Positions 1 to 8,231 of a DNA stretch of 64,000 bases are shown here, one piece after another. The stretch is taken from positions 370,892 through 434,891 of the forward strand of contig NZ_BSTL01000001.1 of NCBI RefSeq assembly GCF_030269485.1, written 5' to 3'. How positions within the stretch are numbered: position 1 is the first letter of the stretch; every line of letters begins with the position of its first letter. The notes under the pieces were generated by a model that did no database searches, had not been told where the DNA came from, and worked only from the letters and a program-made list of their open reading frames with translations. The stretch is from Actinoplanes sp. NBRC 103695. Lineage in GTDB: Bacteria > Actinomycetota > Actinomycetes > Mycobacteriales > Micromonosporaceae. The position numbers and the translations under genes are program-made.

Positions 1-738
1 GCCCGCTCCGACGAGTTCCTCGGCATCATCCGGGCCCTGTGGCGCGGCGAGACGGTCACCCACGAGGGCAAACACCTGCACGTCGAGAACGCCAAACTCA
101 GCCGCCTGCCCGATCCGATCCCGGAGATCTACTTCGGCGGCTCGTCGCAGGCCGCCGGCCCGGTCGCCGTCAACCACACCCAGGTCTACCTGACGTGGGG
201 CGAGCCGCCGGCCCAGGTCGCCGAGAAACTCGCCTGGATCCGCGGCATCGGCGGCGGCCACCTGCGCTTCGGCATCCGCCTGCACGTGATCACCCGGGAC
301 ACCGCCGAACAGGCCTGGGCCGAGGCCGACCGGCTGCTCCAGGGCATCTCGCCGGAGTCGATCGCGGCCGTCCAGGCCGGGCTGCGGCGCAGCGAGTCGG
401 TCGGCCAGCAGCGCATGCTCGACCTGCACGGCGGCTCCCGCGACGGCCTGCTCGTCTCGCCGAACCTGTGGGCCGGTGTCGGCCTGGTCCGCGGCGGCGC
501 CGGCACCGCGCTCGTCGGCAGCCACAGCGAGGTCGCCGACCGGATCGAGGAGTACGCGTCGCTCGGCATCAGCGAGTTCATCCTCTCCGGCTACCCGCAT
601 CTGGAGGAGGCGTACTGGTTCGGCGAAGGCGTCCTCCCCGAGCTCGCCCGGCGCAGCCTGTGGCAGAACCCGTCGAAGGCCGAGACGCTGTCGGCCATCC
701 CGTTCGCCGGTGTCCCGCAGCCCACGGCGGCCTCGTGA
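1..738 (+). CDS. ssuD: FMNH2-dependent alkanesulfonate monooxygenase, 3' part
   Basis: This is the C-terminal 245 residues of a bacterial-luciferase-like (LLM) flavin monooxygenase; the start lies before the window. The open frame is uninterrupted from base 1 and ends in TGA at 736-738. Stretches such as EIYFGGSSQAA, YLTWGEPP and VRGGAGTALVGSHSEVADRI, with the tail LSGYPHLEEAYWFGEGVLP, are characteristic of SsuD. SsuD uses reduced FMN and O2 to split alkanesulfonates into aldehyde and sulfite in the cytoplasm. Its stop overlaps the GTG of the next gene (GTGA), so the two are translationally coupled. FMNH2 could come from the flavin reductase encoded at 5200. Family assignment is firm; the true substrate range is inferred. 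Confidence 0.9.
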   Translation, partial: ARSDEFLGIIRALWRGETVTHEGKHLHVENAKLSRLPDPIPEIYFGGSSQAAGPVAVNHTQVYLTWGEPPAQVAEKLAWIRGIGGGHLRFGIRLHVITRDTAEQAWAEADRLLQGISPESIAAVQAGLRRSESVGQQRMLDLHGGSRDGLLVSPNLWAGVGLVRGGAGTALVGSHSEVADRIEEYASLGISEFILSGYPHLEEAYWFGEGVLPELARRSLWQNPSKAETLSAIPFAGVPQPTAAS

Positions 739-2315
739 ACGTCACCGTGGTGGAGACCTCGTCCCTCGGGGACAGGACGTACCTGCTGCATCACGGTGAC
801 ACCGCGGTCGTGGTCGACCCGCAGCGTGACATCGACCGGGTGCTCGCGGCGGCCGGCCGGCTCGGCGCACGCATCACCCACGTCGCCGAGACCCACCTGC
901 ACAACGACTACGTCTCCGGCGGCCTCGCCCTGTCCCGGGTCACCGGCGCGTCCTACCTGGTCGCCGCCGCCGAGGAGGTCTCGTTCGACCGGGTGCCGGT
1001 CGCCGGCGGCGACCTGATCGACATCGGCGAGGGGCTTCGGCTGCGGGTGATCGCGACTCCGGGCCACACCTTCAACCACCTTGCGTACGCGGTGCAGGAC
1101 GGCGACCGTCCGCTCGCGGTCTGCACCGGAGGCTCGCTGCTCTACGGGACCACCGGCCGTACCGATCTCTTGGGCTCGTCCTTCGCCGCGGAGCTCGCGC
1201 ACCGCCAGCACGCCTCGGCCCACCACCTGGCCGCGCTCCTGCCGGCGGCCACGCCGGTCTGGCCGACGCACGGGTTCGGCAGCTTCTGCTCCGTCGCCCC
1301 CGCCGACGTCGCGTCGTCCACGATCGGCCGGGAACTGACCGCGAACTCGGTGTTCCGCCTGTCCGCCGACGCGTTCGCGGCCGACCTGATCGCATCGCTG
1401 CGCCCGTACCCGGCCTACTACGCGCACATGGGCGCCCGGAACGCCGCCGGGGCCGGCCCGATCGACCTGTCACCGGTGCGCCGCGCCTCCGCCGGCGAGC
1501 TGCATGACCGGCTGGCGGCCGGCGAGTGGGTGGTCGACCTGCGGGCCCGGAAGGCGTTCGCCTACCAGCACCTGGCCGGTTCGCTCAGCTTCGGGGTGGA
1601 CGGCCCGCTGGCCACCTGGCTCGGCTGGCTGCTGCCGCCCGGCACGCCGGTGACCCTGCTCGGCGAGTCGCCCGGCCAGATCGCCGAGGCGCAGCGCGAA
1701 CTGGCCCGCATCGGCATCGACCGCCCCGCGGCGGCGGCCACCGGCACCCCGGCGGAGTGGGGGCCGGCCTCATCGATGCGGACCGCGACGTTCGCCGAGC
1801 TCCGGGCGGCCCTGCCCGGCATCGCGGTGCTCGACGTCCGCCGCCAGGACGAGTGGGACGCCGGCCACATCGACGGCGCCCACCACATCCCGCTGCCGAC
1901 CCTCTCCGAGCGTCTCGCCGACCTGCCGCCTTCGTCCGGGCGCTCCGAAAAGCTGCCGGCGACGTCCGAGCGGCGCGGCGCTGTGGGGTCTTTGCCGGGC
2001 CGTTCCGGGGAGCTGCCGGCGACGTCTGAGCGGCGCGGCGCTGTGGGGTCTTTGCCGGGCCGCTCCGGGGAGCTGCCGGTGTTGTCGGAGCGGCGCGGCG
2101 ACGTGGGGTCTTTGCCGGGACGTTCCGGGGAGCTGCCGGTGTTGTCGGAGCGGCTGGGCGGGCTGCCGATCGACACCGAGATCTGGGTGCACTGCGCGGC
2201 CGGCTACCGTGCGGCGGCTGCCGCCAGCCTGCTGCTGCGCGCGGGATTACGGGTGGTCCACGTCGACGACCTCTGGGAGAACGCCGCCGCTGCCGGTCTC
2301 ACCGTCGCGGGATGA
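735..2315 (+). CDS. MBL-fold metallohydrolase with two rhodanese domains (persulfide dioxygenase-like), repeat-expanded
   Basis: 526 residues from a GTG that overlaps the ssuD stop by 4 bp. An N-terminal metallo-beta-lactamase domain (residues 1-240) shows THLHNDY (H54, H56, D58) and TPGHTFNH (H111), as in ETHE1-like persulfide dioxygenases. A first rhodanese-like domain (about 255-340) has no active-site cysteine. A second (about 350-525) has DVRRQDEWDAGHIDGAHHIP and the active loop VHCAAGYR. Such proteins oxidise glutathione or protein persulfides to sulfite and transfer sulfane sulfur, which suits a position after a sulfonate monooxygenase. Oddly, about 70 extra residues made of four 20-residue repeats sit just before the catalytic Cys loop, bracketed by two copies of LSERL-xx-LP. 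Without them the domain would have normal spacing. Whether rhodanese 2 still folds is unknown. Confidence 0.88.
   Translation: MNVTVVETSSLGDRTYLLHHGDTAVVVDPQRDIDRVLAAAGRLGARITHVAETHLHNDYVSGGLALSRVTGASYLVAAAEEVSFDRVPVAGGDLIDIGEGLRLRVIATPGHTFNHLAYAVQDGDRPLAVCTGGSLLYGTTGRTDLLGSSFAAELAHRQHASAHHLAALLPAATPVWPTHGFGSFCSVAPADVASSTIGRELTANSVFRLSADAFAADLIASLRPYPAYYAHMGARNAAGAGPIDLSPVRRASAGELHDRLAAGEWVVDLRARKAFAYQHLAGSLSFGVDGPLATWLGWLLPPGTPVTLLGESPGQIAEAQRELARIGIDRPAAAATGTPAEWGPASSMRTATFAELRAALPGIAVLDVRRQDEWDAGHIDGAHHIPLPTLSERLADLPPSSGRSEKLPATSERRGAVGSLPGRSGELPATSERRGAVGSLPGRSGELPVLSERRGDVGSLPGRSGELPVLSERLGGLPIDTEIWVHCAAGYRAAAAASLLLRAGLRVVHVDDLWENAAAAGLTVAG
1921..2160 (+). repeat. 60-bp in-frame tandem repeat, 4 copies, inside a rhodanese domain
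   Basis: Four consecutive 60-bp blocks (from 1921, 1981, 2041 and 2101) share a common core with GAGCTGCCGG, GAGCGGCGCGGCG and GTGGGGTCTTTGCCGGG. Each block encodes 20 residues of the type GRSGELPxxSERRGxVGSLP. The outer copies are more diverged than the inner ones. The unit is a multiple of three and the reading frame is kept. Confidence 0.97.
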
Positions 2316-2422
2316 CCGAGTGGGGCGAGTCCGATTACCGAGGCTGCGGCCAGGTGTTCATCGCGCTGGCATTGCTCATGGTGGCGTGCCTCGGCGGGGC
2401 CGTCTGGCTCTTGATCCGATGA
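2312..2422 (+). CDS. Small membrane protein, 36 aa
   Basis: A short frame whose ATG overlaps the stop of the preceding MBL/rhodanese gene (ATGA), the coupling used throughout this window. It encodes a short polar N-terminus (MTEWGESDYRGCGQ) followed by one strong hydrophobic helix (VFIALALLMVACLGGAVWLL) and a final basic residue. The layout suggests a single-pass membrane peptide with the N-terminus outside or a small subunit of a membrane complex. No family is recognised. The coupling and the clean amphipathic layout argue that it is real; conservation has not been tested. Confidence 0.55.
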   Translation: MTEWGESDYRGCGQVFIALALLMVACLGGAVWLLIR

Positions 2423-2496
2423 CCCTCCGCGGGATGTAGCCCATCTGCTTGTTGGCTCTGTTCGTTGGCTTTGCTCGTTGGCCCTGCGGGTGCGGC

Positions 2497-2846
2497 CACT
2501 CTCGCCGAGCGCGGGGTTGAGCCGGGTCTGCCAGGCGCCCGGGTGCCCACTCGCCGTTGCTGCCGCCGCTCGCGGCCGTGGCTGGGCGCGGTCGGTGGTA
2601 GGACCGGTCGCGAGTGGTAGGACCAGGCACTCAGCGGTGGGCCAGAGCGGCATCCGGGCCGAAACTCCGCGCTGAGCTACCACGGTCCGCGCGCGTGGTA
2701 GCCAGGAGCGGTCGTGGTAGGCCGGATAGCGCCTGGTCCTACCACTGCGCGACACGGCAACGGCCGCGAGCGGCGGCAGCGACGGTGAGCGGGCACCCGG
2801 GCGCCTGGCAGCCGGGCTTGACCAGACGCTCGGGGAAAGCGTCGGC
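2497..2846. repeat. Long imperfect inverted repeat between convergent genes
   Basis: The left arm (about 2501-2631) and right arm (about 2729-2843) are imperfect reverse complements over more than 100 bp. Shared pieces include GGCGCCCGGGTGCCC on the left against GGGCACCCGGGCGCC on the right, and GTGGTAGGACCAGGC on the left against GCCTGGTCCTACCAC on the right. The roughly 100-bp centre contains smaller hairpins built from GTGGTAG/CTACCAC. No transposase frame is present. It fills most of the 557-bp gap between the small membrane gene and the leftward molybdoenzyme gene. It may be a MITE-like element or a large bidirectional terminator/structured RNA. Confidence 0.8.
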
Positions 2847-2922
2847 AGCAGGGTCAGCACCACAAGATCCCGGGCCATGAGGGGGCCAAGCCGTCGGTGC
2901 GGGCCGAGCCGCGGGCGTCGGC

Positions 2923-2977
2923 GCGTGGCGGGTGCGTGGCGGGCGTGTGGCGGGTGCGTGGCGGGTGCGTGGCGGCC
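2923..2977. repeat. 11-bp tandem repeat (GCGTGGCGGGT), 5 copies
   Basis: Five head-to-tail copies of an 11-bp unit GCGTGGCGGG(T/C) end 2 bp before the stop codon of the leftward molybdoenzyme gene. They are intergenic and strongly G-biased on the + strand. Confidence 0.9.
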
Positions 2978-2979
2978 GG

Positions 2980-4146
2980 TCAGGTGACCTGCACGGGGTG
3001 GCGGACGACGGCGTCGAAGAGGTAGCCGAGGGTGTTGTGGACCGTCGTCTCGGGCTGGGTGTTGCCGTGCACGTCGGTGGCGCGGGCGCGCAGCTCGGCG
3101 GGGCCGGTGGCGGCGGGACGCCAGTCGTACTGCCAGCGCTGCCACGCGCGGTCGCCGCCGAGCGGGCGGGCCCGGTGCCAGGAGGCGCCGGCGTCGGTGC
3201 TGACCTCGACCTTGCGGATCGGGCCGTGCGCCGACCAGGAACGGCCAGTCAGGCTGGTGCGGCGGCCGACCGGCAGTGCGGCGTTCTCGTCGAGCTCGAA
3301 GGCGCTCTTCACCACCTGCTCGTCGAAGGGCAGGCCCTCGGCGGGGTAGCTCTCGCCGAAGAGCCGGTAGAACTGGGTGTTCCAGGGTGAGGTCAGCGGC
3401 TGGTCGGACACCTCGATCCGGCCGACCCACTTGATCGACGCGATGCCGATCCAGCCGGGCACGATCACCCGGACGGGATGGCCGTGGTCGGGCGGCAGTG
3501 GCTCGCCGTTCATCTCGTAGGCCAGCAGCACGTCGTCCAGAGCTTTGCGCACGGGGATCGGGCGGCGGACCGGGCCGAGGTTCACGCCGCCGGTCACGTA
3601 GTCGGGGTCCAGCCCGACCGGCATGACGTCGACCGCGTCGGGGCTGATGCCCGCCCGGCGGAGCACCGCGCTCAGGCGGACCCCGCGCCATCGGGCCACG
3701 CCGACCGCGCCCAGGTGCCAGGCCGTGCCGGACACCGGCTGTCCCTGCTGGCTGGTGAAGTAGCTGCGCCCGTTGCCCGCGCACTCCACCTTTTCCACCA
3801 CGGTGTGTGCGGGCAGGGCGCGGAGCTGGTCGTAGGTGAAGGTGACCGGCCCGCCGCGCAACCCGGCGCCGGTGACCTCCAGCGTCCAGGTCTGGGCGTC
3901 GATGATCGGCGTGCTGGTGTGGTTGCGGACGAAGAACCGGTCGATCGGCACCAGGTGGCCCTGGTCACGCATCGCCGGCCAGCGCATCTCCGCGTTGGTG
4001 CCGAACACCGTGAAGAGCTCCGGCGGCAGCGGCTTGACGATCGGACCGGCGGCGGAGGCCATGCCAGGGATGGTGGCGATGCCCCCGAAGGCGCCGACGG
4101 CGGCGCCGAGCTTGAAGAGATCACGACGGGAGAAGTGCGGCTCCAT
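2980..4146 (-). CDS. Tat-exported sulfite oxidase-family molybdopterin oxidoreductase
   Basis: 388 residues. The chosen ATG gives a twin-arginine signal (SRRDLFKLGAAVGAFGGIAT, cleavage near residue 32). The oxidoreductase molybdopterin-binding domain follows, with the cofactor-ligating cysteine in KVECAGNGRS (about C122), RGVRLSAVL, DHGHPVRVIVPGWIGIASIKWV and a C-terminal Mo-co dimerisation domain with RKVEVSTDAGASW. This is the sulfite oxidase/SorT/SOX fold: sulfite to sulfate outside the membrane, electrons to an unidentified acceptor. Divergence from a LysR gene and placement among sulfonate genes support sulfite detoxification. No heme domain is present. A start 66 bp upstream is also open but would bury the Tat signal. 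Confidence 0.88.
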   Translation of the reverse strand: MEPHFSRRDLFKLGAAVGAFGGIATIPGMASAAGPIVKPLPPELFTVFGTNAEMRWPAMRDQGHLVPIDRFFVRNHTSTPIIDAQTWTLEVTGAGLRGGPVTFTYDQLRALPAHTVVEKVECAGNGRSYFTSQQGQPVSGTAWHLGAVGVARWRGVRLSAVLRRAGISPDAVDVMPVGLDPDYVTGGVNLGPVRRPIPVRKALDDVLLAYEMNGEPLPPDHGHPVRVIVPGWIGIASIKWVGRIEVSDQPLTSPWNTQFYRLFGESYPAEGLPFDEQVVKSAFELDENAALPVGRRTSLTGRSWSAHGPIRKVEVSTDAGASWHRARPLGGDRAWQRWQYDWRPAATGPAELRARATDVHGNTQPETTVHNTLGYLFDAVVRHPVQVT

Positions 4147-4161
4147 CCGCCAAACTCTATA

Positions 4162-4211
4162 TGTTCGATCGGAGATACGGATAGTGCGAGAAAGCCCTGA
4201 CCGATCGAACA
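4162..4211. promoter_or_regulatory. Inverted repeat operator candidate between divergent molybdoenzyme and lysR genes
   Basis: TGTTCGATCGG (4162-4172) and CCGATCGAACA (4201-4211) are perfect 11-bp inverted arms separated by 28 bp, in the 100-bp gap between two divergent start codons. This is the expected place and form for a LysR-type regulator acting on both genes. Binding is inferred. Confidence 0.65.
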
Positions 4212-4246
4212 CATTCTCGTATCAGTTGCTTGTTAGCGTCCGAGAC

Positions 4247-5101
4247 ATGGAGCGGGCCCTCGACATCGTTGCGCTGCGCAGTCTGGTCGGCGTGGCCGAC
4301 TACGGCGGCTTCCATCGCGCCGCGGACGTGTTGCGGGTGAGCCAATCCGCGATCAGTCAGCATGTCCGGCGGCTGGAGAAGGTCGTCGGCCGGCCACTGG
4401 TCGAGCGGCGCGGGCGGCAGGCCGTCTTCACCACGGACGGGCAGTTGCTGCTCGGCGAGGCGCGCCGGATCCTGGCCGCGCACGACGGGGCGCTGCGGCG
4501 GCTGATCGGCATCGAGGTGCCGGCCGTCGCGGTCGGCGTCCCGGAGCACGCGGCCGACCTGATCCTGGCCGTGGTCACCGAGGCGTTGCAGGCCGTCCAC
4601 CATGACGTGCGGGTCCGCTTCCGGGTGGACCGGACGGCGCGGCTGATGGACGCGCTCGATCGCGGGTCGCTCGACCTGGCCGTGGTGCTGACCGATTCCG
4701 GTGGGTTGCCGGTCGGTTCGCTGCCGATGCGGTGGTTCGCGGCGCCGGGCTGGCGTCCGCCGGAGGGCGGCGGCTGGCCGCTGGTCGCGGTGGAGGAGCC
4801 GTGCATGATCCGCGAGCGGGCGCTGGGCGCGCTCGACGCCCGAGGTCTGGAGCCCTACGTGGCCTGTGACTCCGGATACGTCGCCGGGGTGATCGACGCG
4901 GCCCGCGCCGGTCTGGGTCTGGCGCTGCTGGCCGAGACCGGGCCCGGCCCGGACGGCTTGGAGGAACGCGCCGACCTGCCGCCGATGGCGCCGATCTCGT
5001 TGCATCTGCGCGCTCGCCGGGGCGCCGACCCGGCACTGGGGTCCGCCGTCGCCAACGCCTTACGCGGGGCCCTGGCGACGCCGCTCAGGGCCGCATCCTA
5101 G
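4247..5101 (+). CDS. LysR-family transcriptional regulator
   Basis: 284 residues. The N-terminal winged helix-turn-helix (residues 3-62; SLVGVADYGGFHRAADVLRV and SQSAISQHVRRLEKVVGRPL) is a textbook LysR DNA-binding domain. The rest is a shortened substrate-binding domain, poorly conserved but with the usual DRGSLDLAVVLTD element. ATG at 4247 is chosen because the domain begins at once and the long upstream extension runs through the promoter region. It is divergent from the sulfite-oxidase-like gene and 98 bp ahead of the monooxygenase/transporter operon, so it probably controls both, as CysB/Cbl-type regulators do for sulfur sources. The effector is unknown. Confidence 0.9.
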   Translation: MERALDIVALRSLVGVADYGGFHRAADVLRVSQSAISQHVRRLEKVVGRPLVERRGRQAVFTTDGQLLLGEARRILAAHDGALRRLIGIEVPAVAVGVPEHAADLILAVVTEALQAVHHDVRVRFRVDRTARLMDALDRGSLDLAVVLTDSGGLPVGSLPMRWFAAPGWRPPEGGGWPLVAVEEPCMIRERALGALDARGLEPYVACDSGYVAGVIDAARAGLGLALLAETGPGPDGLEERADLPPMAPISLHLRARRGADPALGSAVANALRGALATPLRAAS

Positions 5102-5199
5102 CCGAACCACCGAATGATCAGACCGATCACCGATTAGCATCGATCAAATCCCCATCTCTCCCATAGGATATCGAGGTAGAAGCACTGAGGAGGGCCATC

Positions 5200-5718
5200 G
5201 TGACCATCGCTCCGATTCGTCAGGACCCCGCTGTGGACGCCGATCTCTTTCGCGCACTGCTGCGCCGCCACGCCGCCGCCGTCGTCGTCGTGACCGCCCC
5301 GGGGGCACCGCCGGCCGGGTTCACCGCCACCTCGTTCACCTCGGTGAGCCTGGACCCGCCGCTGGTCTCGTTCTGCCTGGCGCACACCGCCTCGGCCTGG
5401 CCGGCCGTCGAGAAGGCCGGCACCGTCGCCGTCCACGTGCTCGGGCAGGACCAGGAGCAGGTGGCGCGCACCTTCTCGACCAGCGGCATCGACCGGTTCG
5501 CCGCGCACGGCGCCTGGCACGAGGGCCCGGACGGCGTCCCGCTGCTCGACAACGTGCTGGCCCGGATGGTCTGCCGCGTCGTCCAGCACGTCGAGGCCGG
5601 CGACCACTCGATCGTCCTGGCCACGCCCGAGTCCGGCCACCACGTCGTGGACGAGGCGGCGACGCCGCTGGTCTACCACGCCGGCCGGTACGCCAAGCTC
5701 GGCCCGAAGGCGGCCTGA
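5200..5718 (+). CDS. NAD(P)H:flavin reductase (FMN-binding split-barrel family)
   Basis: 172 residues starting at GTG 5200, with GAGGAGG at 5187-5193. The sequence has the flavin reductase-like domain signature: AVVVVTAPG, GFTATSFTSVSLDPPLVSFC, then AHGAWHEGPDGVPLLDNVLA and DHSIVLATPE. Such proteins reduce FMN with NAD(P)H and hand FMNH2 by diffusion to partner monooxygenases. It is the first gene of a compact operon that ends with four LLM monooxygenases, so it is the natural reductase component for them and for the SsuD-like enzyme at the window start. The short AT-richer gap before it (5102-5199) contains several GATC/CGATCA motifs and is probably the operon promoter. Confidence 0.88.
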   Translation: MTIAPIRQDPAVDADLFRALLRRHAAAVVVVTAPGAPPAGFTATSFTSVSLDPPLVSFCLAHTASAWPAVEKAGTVAVHVLGQDQEQVARTFSTSGIDRFAAHGAWHEGPDGVPLLDNVLARMVCRVVQHVEAGDHSIVLATPESGHHVVDEAATPLVYHAGRYAKLGPKAA

Positions 5719-7320
5719 ATGATCCGCCGGACGGCAGCCCTGGTGATCCTGGCGCTGGCCCTCGCGGCCTGCGGGAACGGCGGCGACGACCCGGAGGGGG
5801 CCGGGTCACCGCAGGACGGCGGCTCCCTGACCTGGGGTGTCGAGACCGAGCCGATCACCTTCAACCCCCACCTGTACGCCCAGGCCAAGGCCCGCCTGCT
5901 GGTCTGGAACACGTTCGAGGGCCTGCTCACCCACGACCAGCGCGGCGGCGTCGTCCCGTGGCTGGCCACCGGCTACGAGGCGGCGAAGGACGGCTTGAGC
6001 TACACCTTCAAGCTGCGCGAGGGCGTCAAGTTCTCGGACGGCACCCCGCTCGACGCGGCCGCGGTCAAGGCGAACATCGACCAGATCCGCCGGCCGGGGT
6101 ACAACCCGGCGCTGCTGGCCGTACAGCTGAAGAACTTGAAGGACGTCGAGGTCGTCGACCCGCTGACGGTCAGGTACGTGCTGACCCGGCCGGACGTGCT
6201 GATCCTGGACTTCATCGCCGCGCCGCAGGGCGCCCTGGTATCGCCCGCCTCGCTCGAGACGGCCAAGAACCTCAAGGCCGGCGGTCCGGACCTGGCCGGC
6301 ACCGGCCCGTTCCTGCTCGACCGGTACACGGCCGGCCAGGAGGTCCACTTCACCCGGAATCCGGGCTACTGGGGCGAGCGCCCGGCCCACCTGAACGAGA
6401 TCACCTACCGATTCCTCAAGGAGCCTTCGGTACGCGTGGGCGCGCTCACCTCCGGCCAGGTGCAGGTGATCGAGGGTGTCCCGGCGACCGACCAGCAACT
6501 GATCGAGGCTGACCCGCGGCTCTCGCTGACCCGCGGCCTCAACGCCGGCACCGCGTACACGTACTACCTGAACGCCTCCCGCGCACCGTTCGACGACGTG
6601 CGCGTCCGGCAGGCGTTCCGCGAGGCGCTGGACGTGGACGCCGTGCTCAACGCGGTCTACCGCGGCACCGCCACCCGGGCGTGGAGCGTGGTCGGCCCGA
6701 CCAGCCCGTTCTACGACAAGTCCCTGGAGAAGACGTACTCGGGCGACCCGGCCAAGGCCAACAGCCTGCTCGACCGGGCGGGCTGGACCCAGCGGAACGC
6801 CGACGGCTTCCGGACCAAGGACGGCAAACGGCTGACCGTACGCCTGGTGCAGTCCGCGCCGTTCGTCCGCGACCGTCGCGACGTGCTCGCCCAGGCCGTC
6901 CAGGCCGCGGTGAAGCAGAGCGCCGGCATCGACCTCGAGGTCTCGCTGGTCGACCAGGGCACCGCCACCAAGGCGCTGGAGGACAACGAGTACGAGGTCT
7001 TCGACAACTCGCGGCTGGACACCGACACCGGCGTGGCGCTGAACCTGCTGCTGCACTCCGGCGGCGCGATCAACCGCACCCGCGTCAAGGACCCGGCGCA
7101 GGACAAGCTGCTGGACGACGCGCAGGCCACCGGCGACGCCACCAAGCGGACCGAGCTTTACCGCCAGCTCCAGCAGCGGGTGGTGGGCGAGCAGGCGCTG
7201 GTGCTCCCGCTGTACGCCCCGGCCGACCAGATCGGGGCGGCCAGGACGGTCGGCGGGGTCGGCTTCGAGCCCACCGCGGGCGTGCCGGTCAGCGCGTACG
7301 GGATCTGGCTCGGGAAATGA
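5719..7320 (+). CDS. ABC transporter substrate-binding lipoprotein, peptide/opine/nickel family
   Basis: 533 residues, ATG directly abutting the flavin reductase stop. The N-terminus is a lipoprotein signal (ALVILALALAAC, lipobox LAAC). The SBP_bac_5 fold follows: WGVETEPITFNPHL, YTFKLREGVKFSDGTPLDA, GTGPFLL, GYWGERPAHLNEITYRF and APFDDVRVRQAFREALD. It is anchored outside the membrane and delivers ligand to the two permeases encoded next. This family usually binds oligopeptides; in an operon of sulfur monooxygenases the ligand is more likely a sulfur-containing peptide, thioether or sulfonate, which is inference. Confidence 0.93.
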   Translation: MIRRTAALVILALALAACGNGGDDPEGAGSPQDGGSLTWGVETEPITFNPHLYAQAKARLLVWNTFEGLLTHDQRGGVVPWLATGYEAAKDGLSYTFKLREGVKFSDGTPLDAAAVKANIDQIRRPGYNPALLAVQLKNLKDVEVVDPLTVRYVLTRPDVLILDFIAAPQGALVSPASLETAKNLKAGGPDLAGTGPFLLDRYTAGQEVHFTRNPGYWGERPAHLNEITYRFLKEPSVRVGALTSGQVQVIEGVPATDQQLIEADPRLSLTRGLNAGTAYTYYLNASRAPFDDVRVRQAFREALDVDAVLNAVYRGTATRAWSVVGPTSPFYDKSLEKTYSGDPAKANSLLDRAGWTQRNADGFRTKDGKRLTVRLVQSAPFVRDRRDVLAQAVQAAVKQSAGIDLEVSLVDQGTATKALEDNEYEVFDNSRLDTDTGVALNLLLHSGGAINRTRVKDPAQDKLLDDAQATGDATKRTELYRQLQQRVVGEQALVLPLYAPADQIGAARTVGGVGFEPTAGVPVSAYGIWLGK

Positions 7321-8228
7321 GAGCCGTGCTGCGCCGGGCGGGCTCGGGGCTGATCGTCCTCTGGGCGGCGGCCACCGCGGCCTACCTGGCGCTGCTCGCC
7401 GCGCCCGGCGACACGGTGGACAGCATCATCGGCGACGGCGCCGACACCCCACTGATCCGGTCGCAGATCATCCAGGAGTGGGGGCTGGACCGGCCGGCGG
7501 TCGTTCAGTATCTCGACTACCTCTGGCGGGCCGCGCACGGTGACCTCGGGCGGTCCTACCTGCTGCAGCGGCCGGTGCGGGACGTGATCGGGGAGCAGCT
7601 CACCCCGACGCTCGAACTGGCCGTGGCGGCGGCCGCTCTGGGCGTACTCATCGCCCTGGTCCTGGCGGTGACCACCCGCCGGGCCTGGGCGCGCCGCACC
7701 AGCTCGACCACCGAGCTGGTCCTGGTCTCCACCCCGCCCTTCCTGATCGGGATCGTGCTGCTCAGCGTCTTCTCGTTCCGGTTCGGCTGGTTCCCGGTCT
7801 CCGGCGACCGCGGCGTGGCGGCGCTGATCCTGCCCGCGGTCACCCTGGCGCTGCCGATCGCCGGCGTGCTCACCCAGGTGCTGCGCGACGGACTGGACCG
7901 GGCGCTGAGCGAGCCGTTCGCGGTGACCGCCCGGTCGCGCGGCCTCGCCGAGAACGCGGTGCTGATCCGGCACGCGCTGCGGCACGCCCTGCTTCCGGCG
8001 GTGACGCTGACCGGCTGGCTGTTCGGGGTGCTGCTGGGCGGCGCGGTGATCGTCGAGCAGGTGTTCGGCCGGCCCGGGCTGGGCCAGGTGACGCTGGCCG
8101 CGGTCAACAGCAAGGACATGCCGGTGGTCCTGGCCGTCGTCGTGCTCAGCGCCTTCGTGTACGTGCTGATCAACACGCTCGCCGACGTGGTCTACCTCGC
8201 CATCGACCCGCGACTGCGGAGGAGCTGA
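7317..8228 (+). CDS. ABC transporter permease, DppB type
   Basis: 303 residues from ATG 7317, overlapping the lipoprotein stop by 4 bp (ATGA). About six membrane helices are present, with the cytoplasmic EAA loop (DGLDRALSEPFAVTARSRGL) and the DppB tail VFGRPGLGQVTLAAVNSKDMPVV, ending in LADVVYLAIDPRLR. It forms the channel with the next permease. The long upstream open frame is a shadow of the lipoprotein gene; only this start gives the expected hydrophobic N-terminus. Confidence 0.93.
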   Translation: MRAVLRRAGSGLIVLWAAATAAYLALLAAPGDTVDSIIGDGADTPLIRSQIIQEWGLDRPAVVQYLDYLWRAAHGDLGRSYLLQRPVRDVIGEQLTPTLELAVAAAALGVLIALVLAVTTRRAWARRTSSTTELVLVSTPPFLIGIVLLSVFSFRFGWFPVSGDRGVAALILPAVTLALPIAGVLTQVLRDGLDRALSEPFAVTARSRGLAENAVLIRHALRHALLPAVTLTGWLFGVLLGGAVIVEQVFGRPGLGQVTLAAVNSKDMPVVLAVVVLSAFVYVLINTLADVVYLAIDPRLRRS

Positions 8229-8231
8229 TCC

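Noticed and set aside
2497..2846. Insertion sequence with terminal inverted repeats
   Set aside because: No transposase frame or flanking target duplication is visible, so it is listed only as an inverted repeat.
3836..4246. N-terminal extension of the LysR protein to 421 aa
   Set aside because: The extra 137 codons cross the divergent promoter and the molybdoenzyme gene; the LysR domain starts at the internal ATG.
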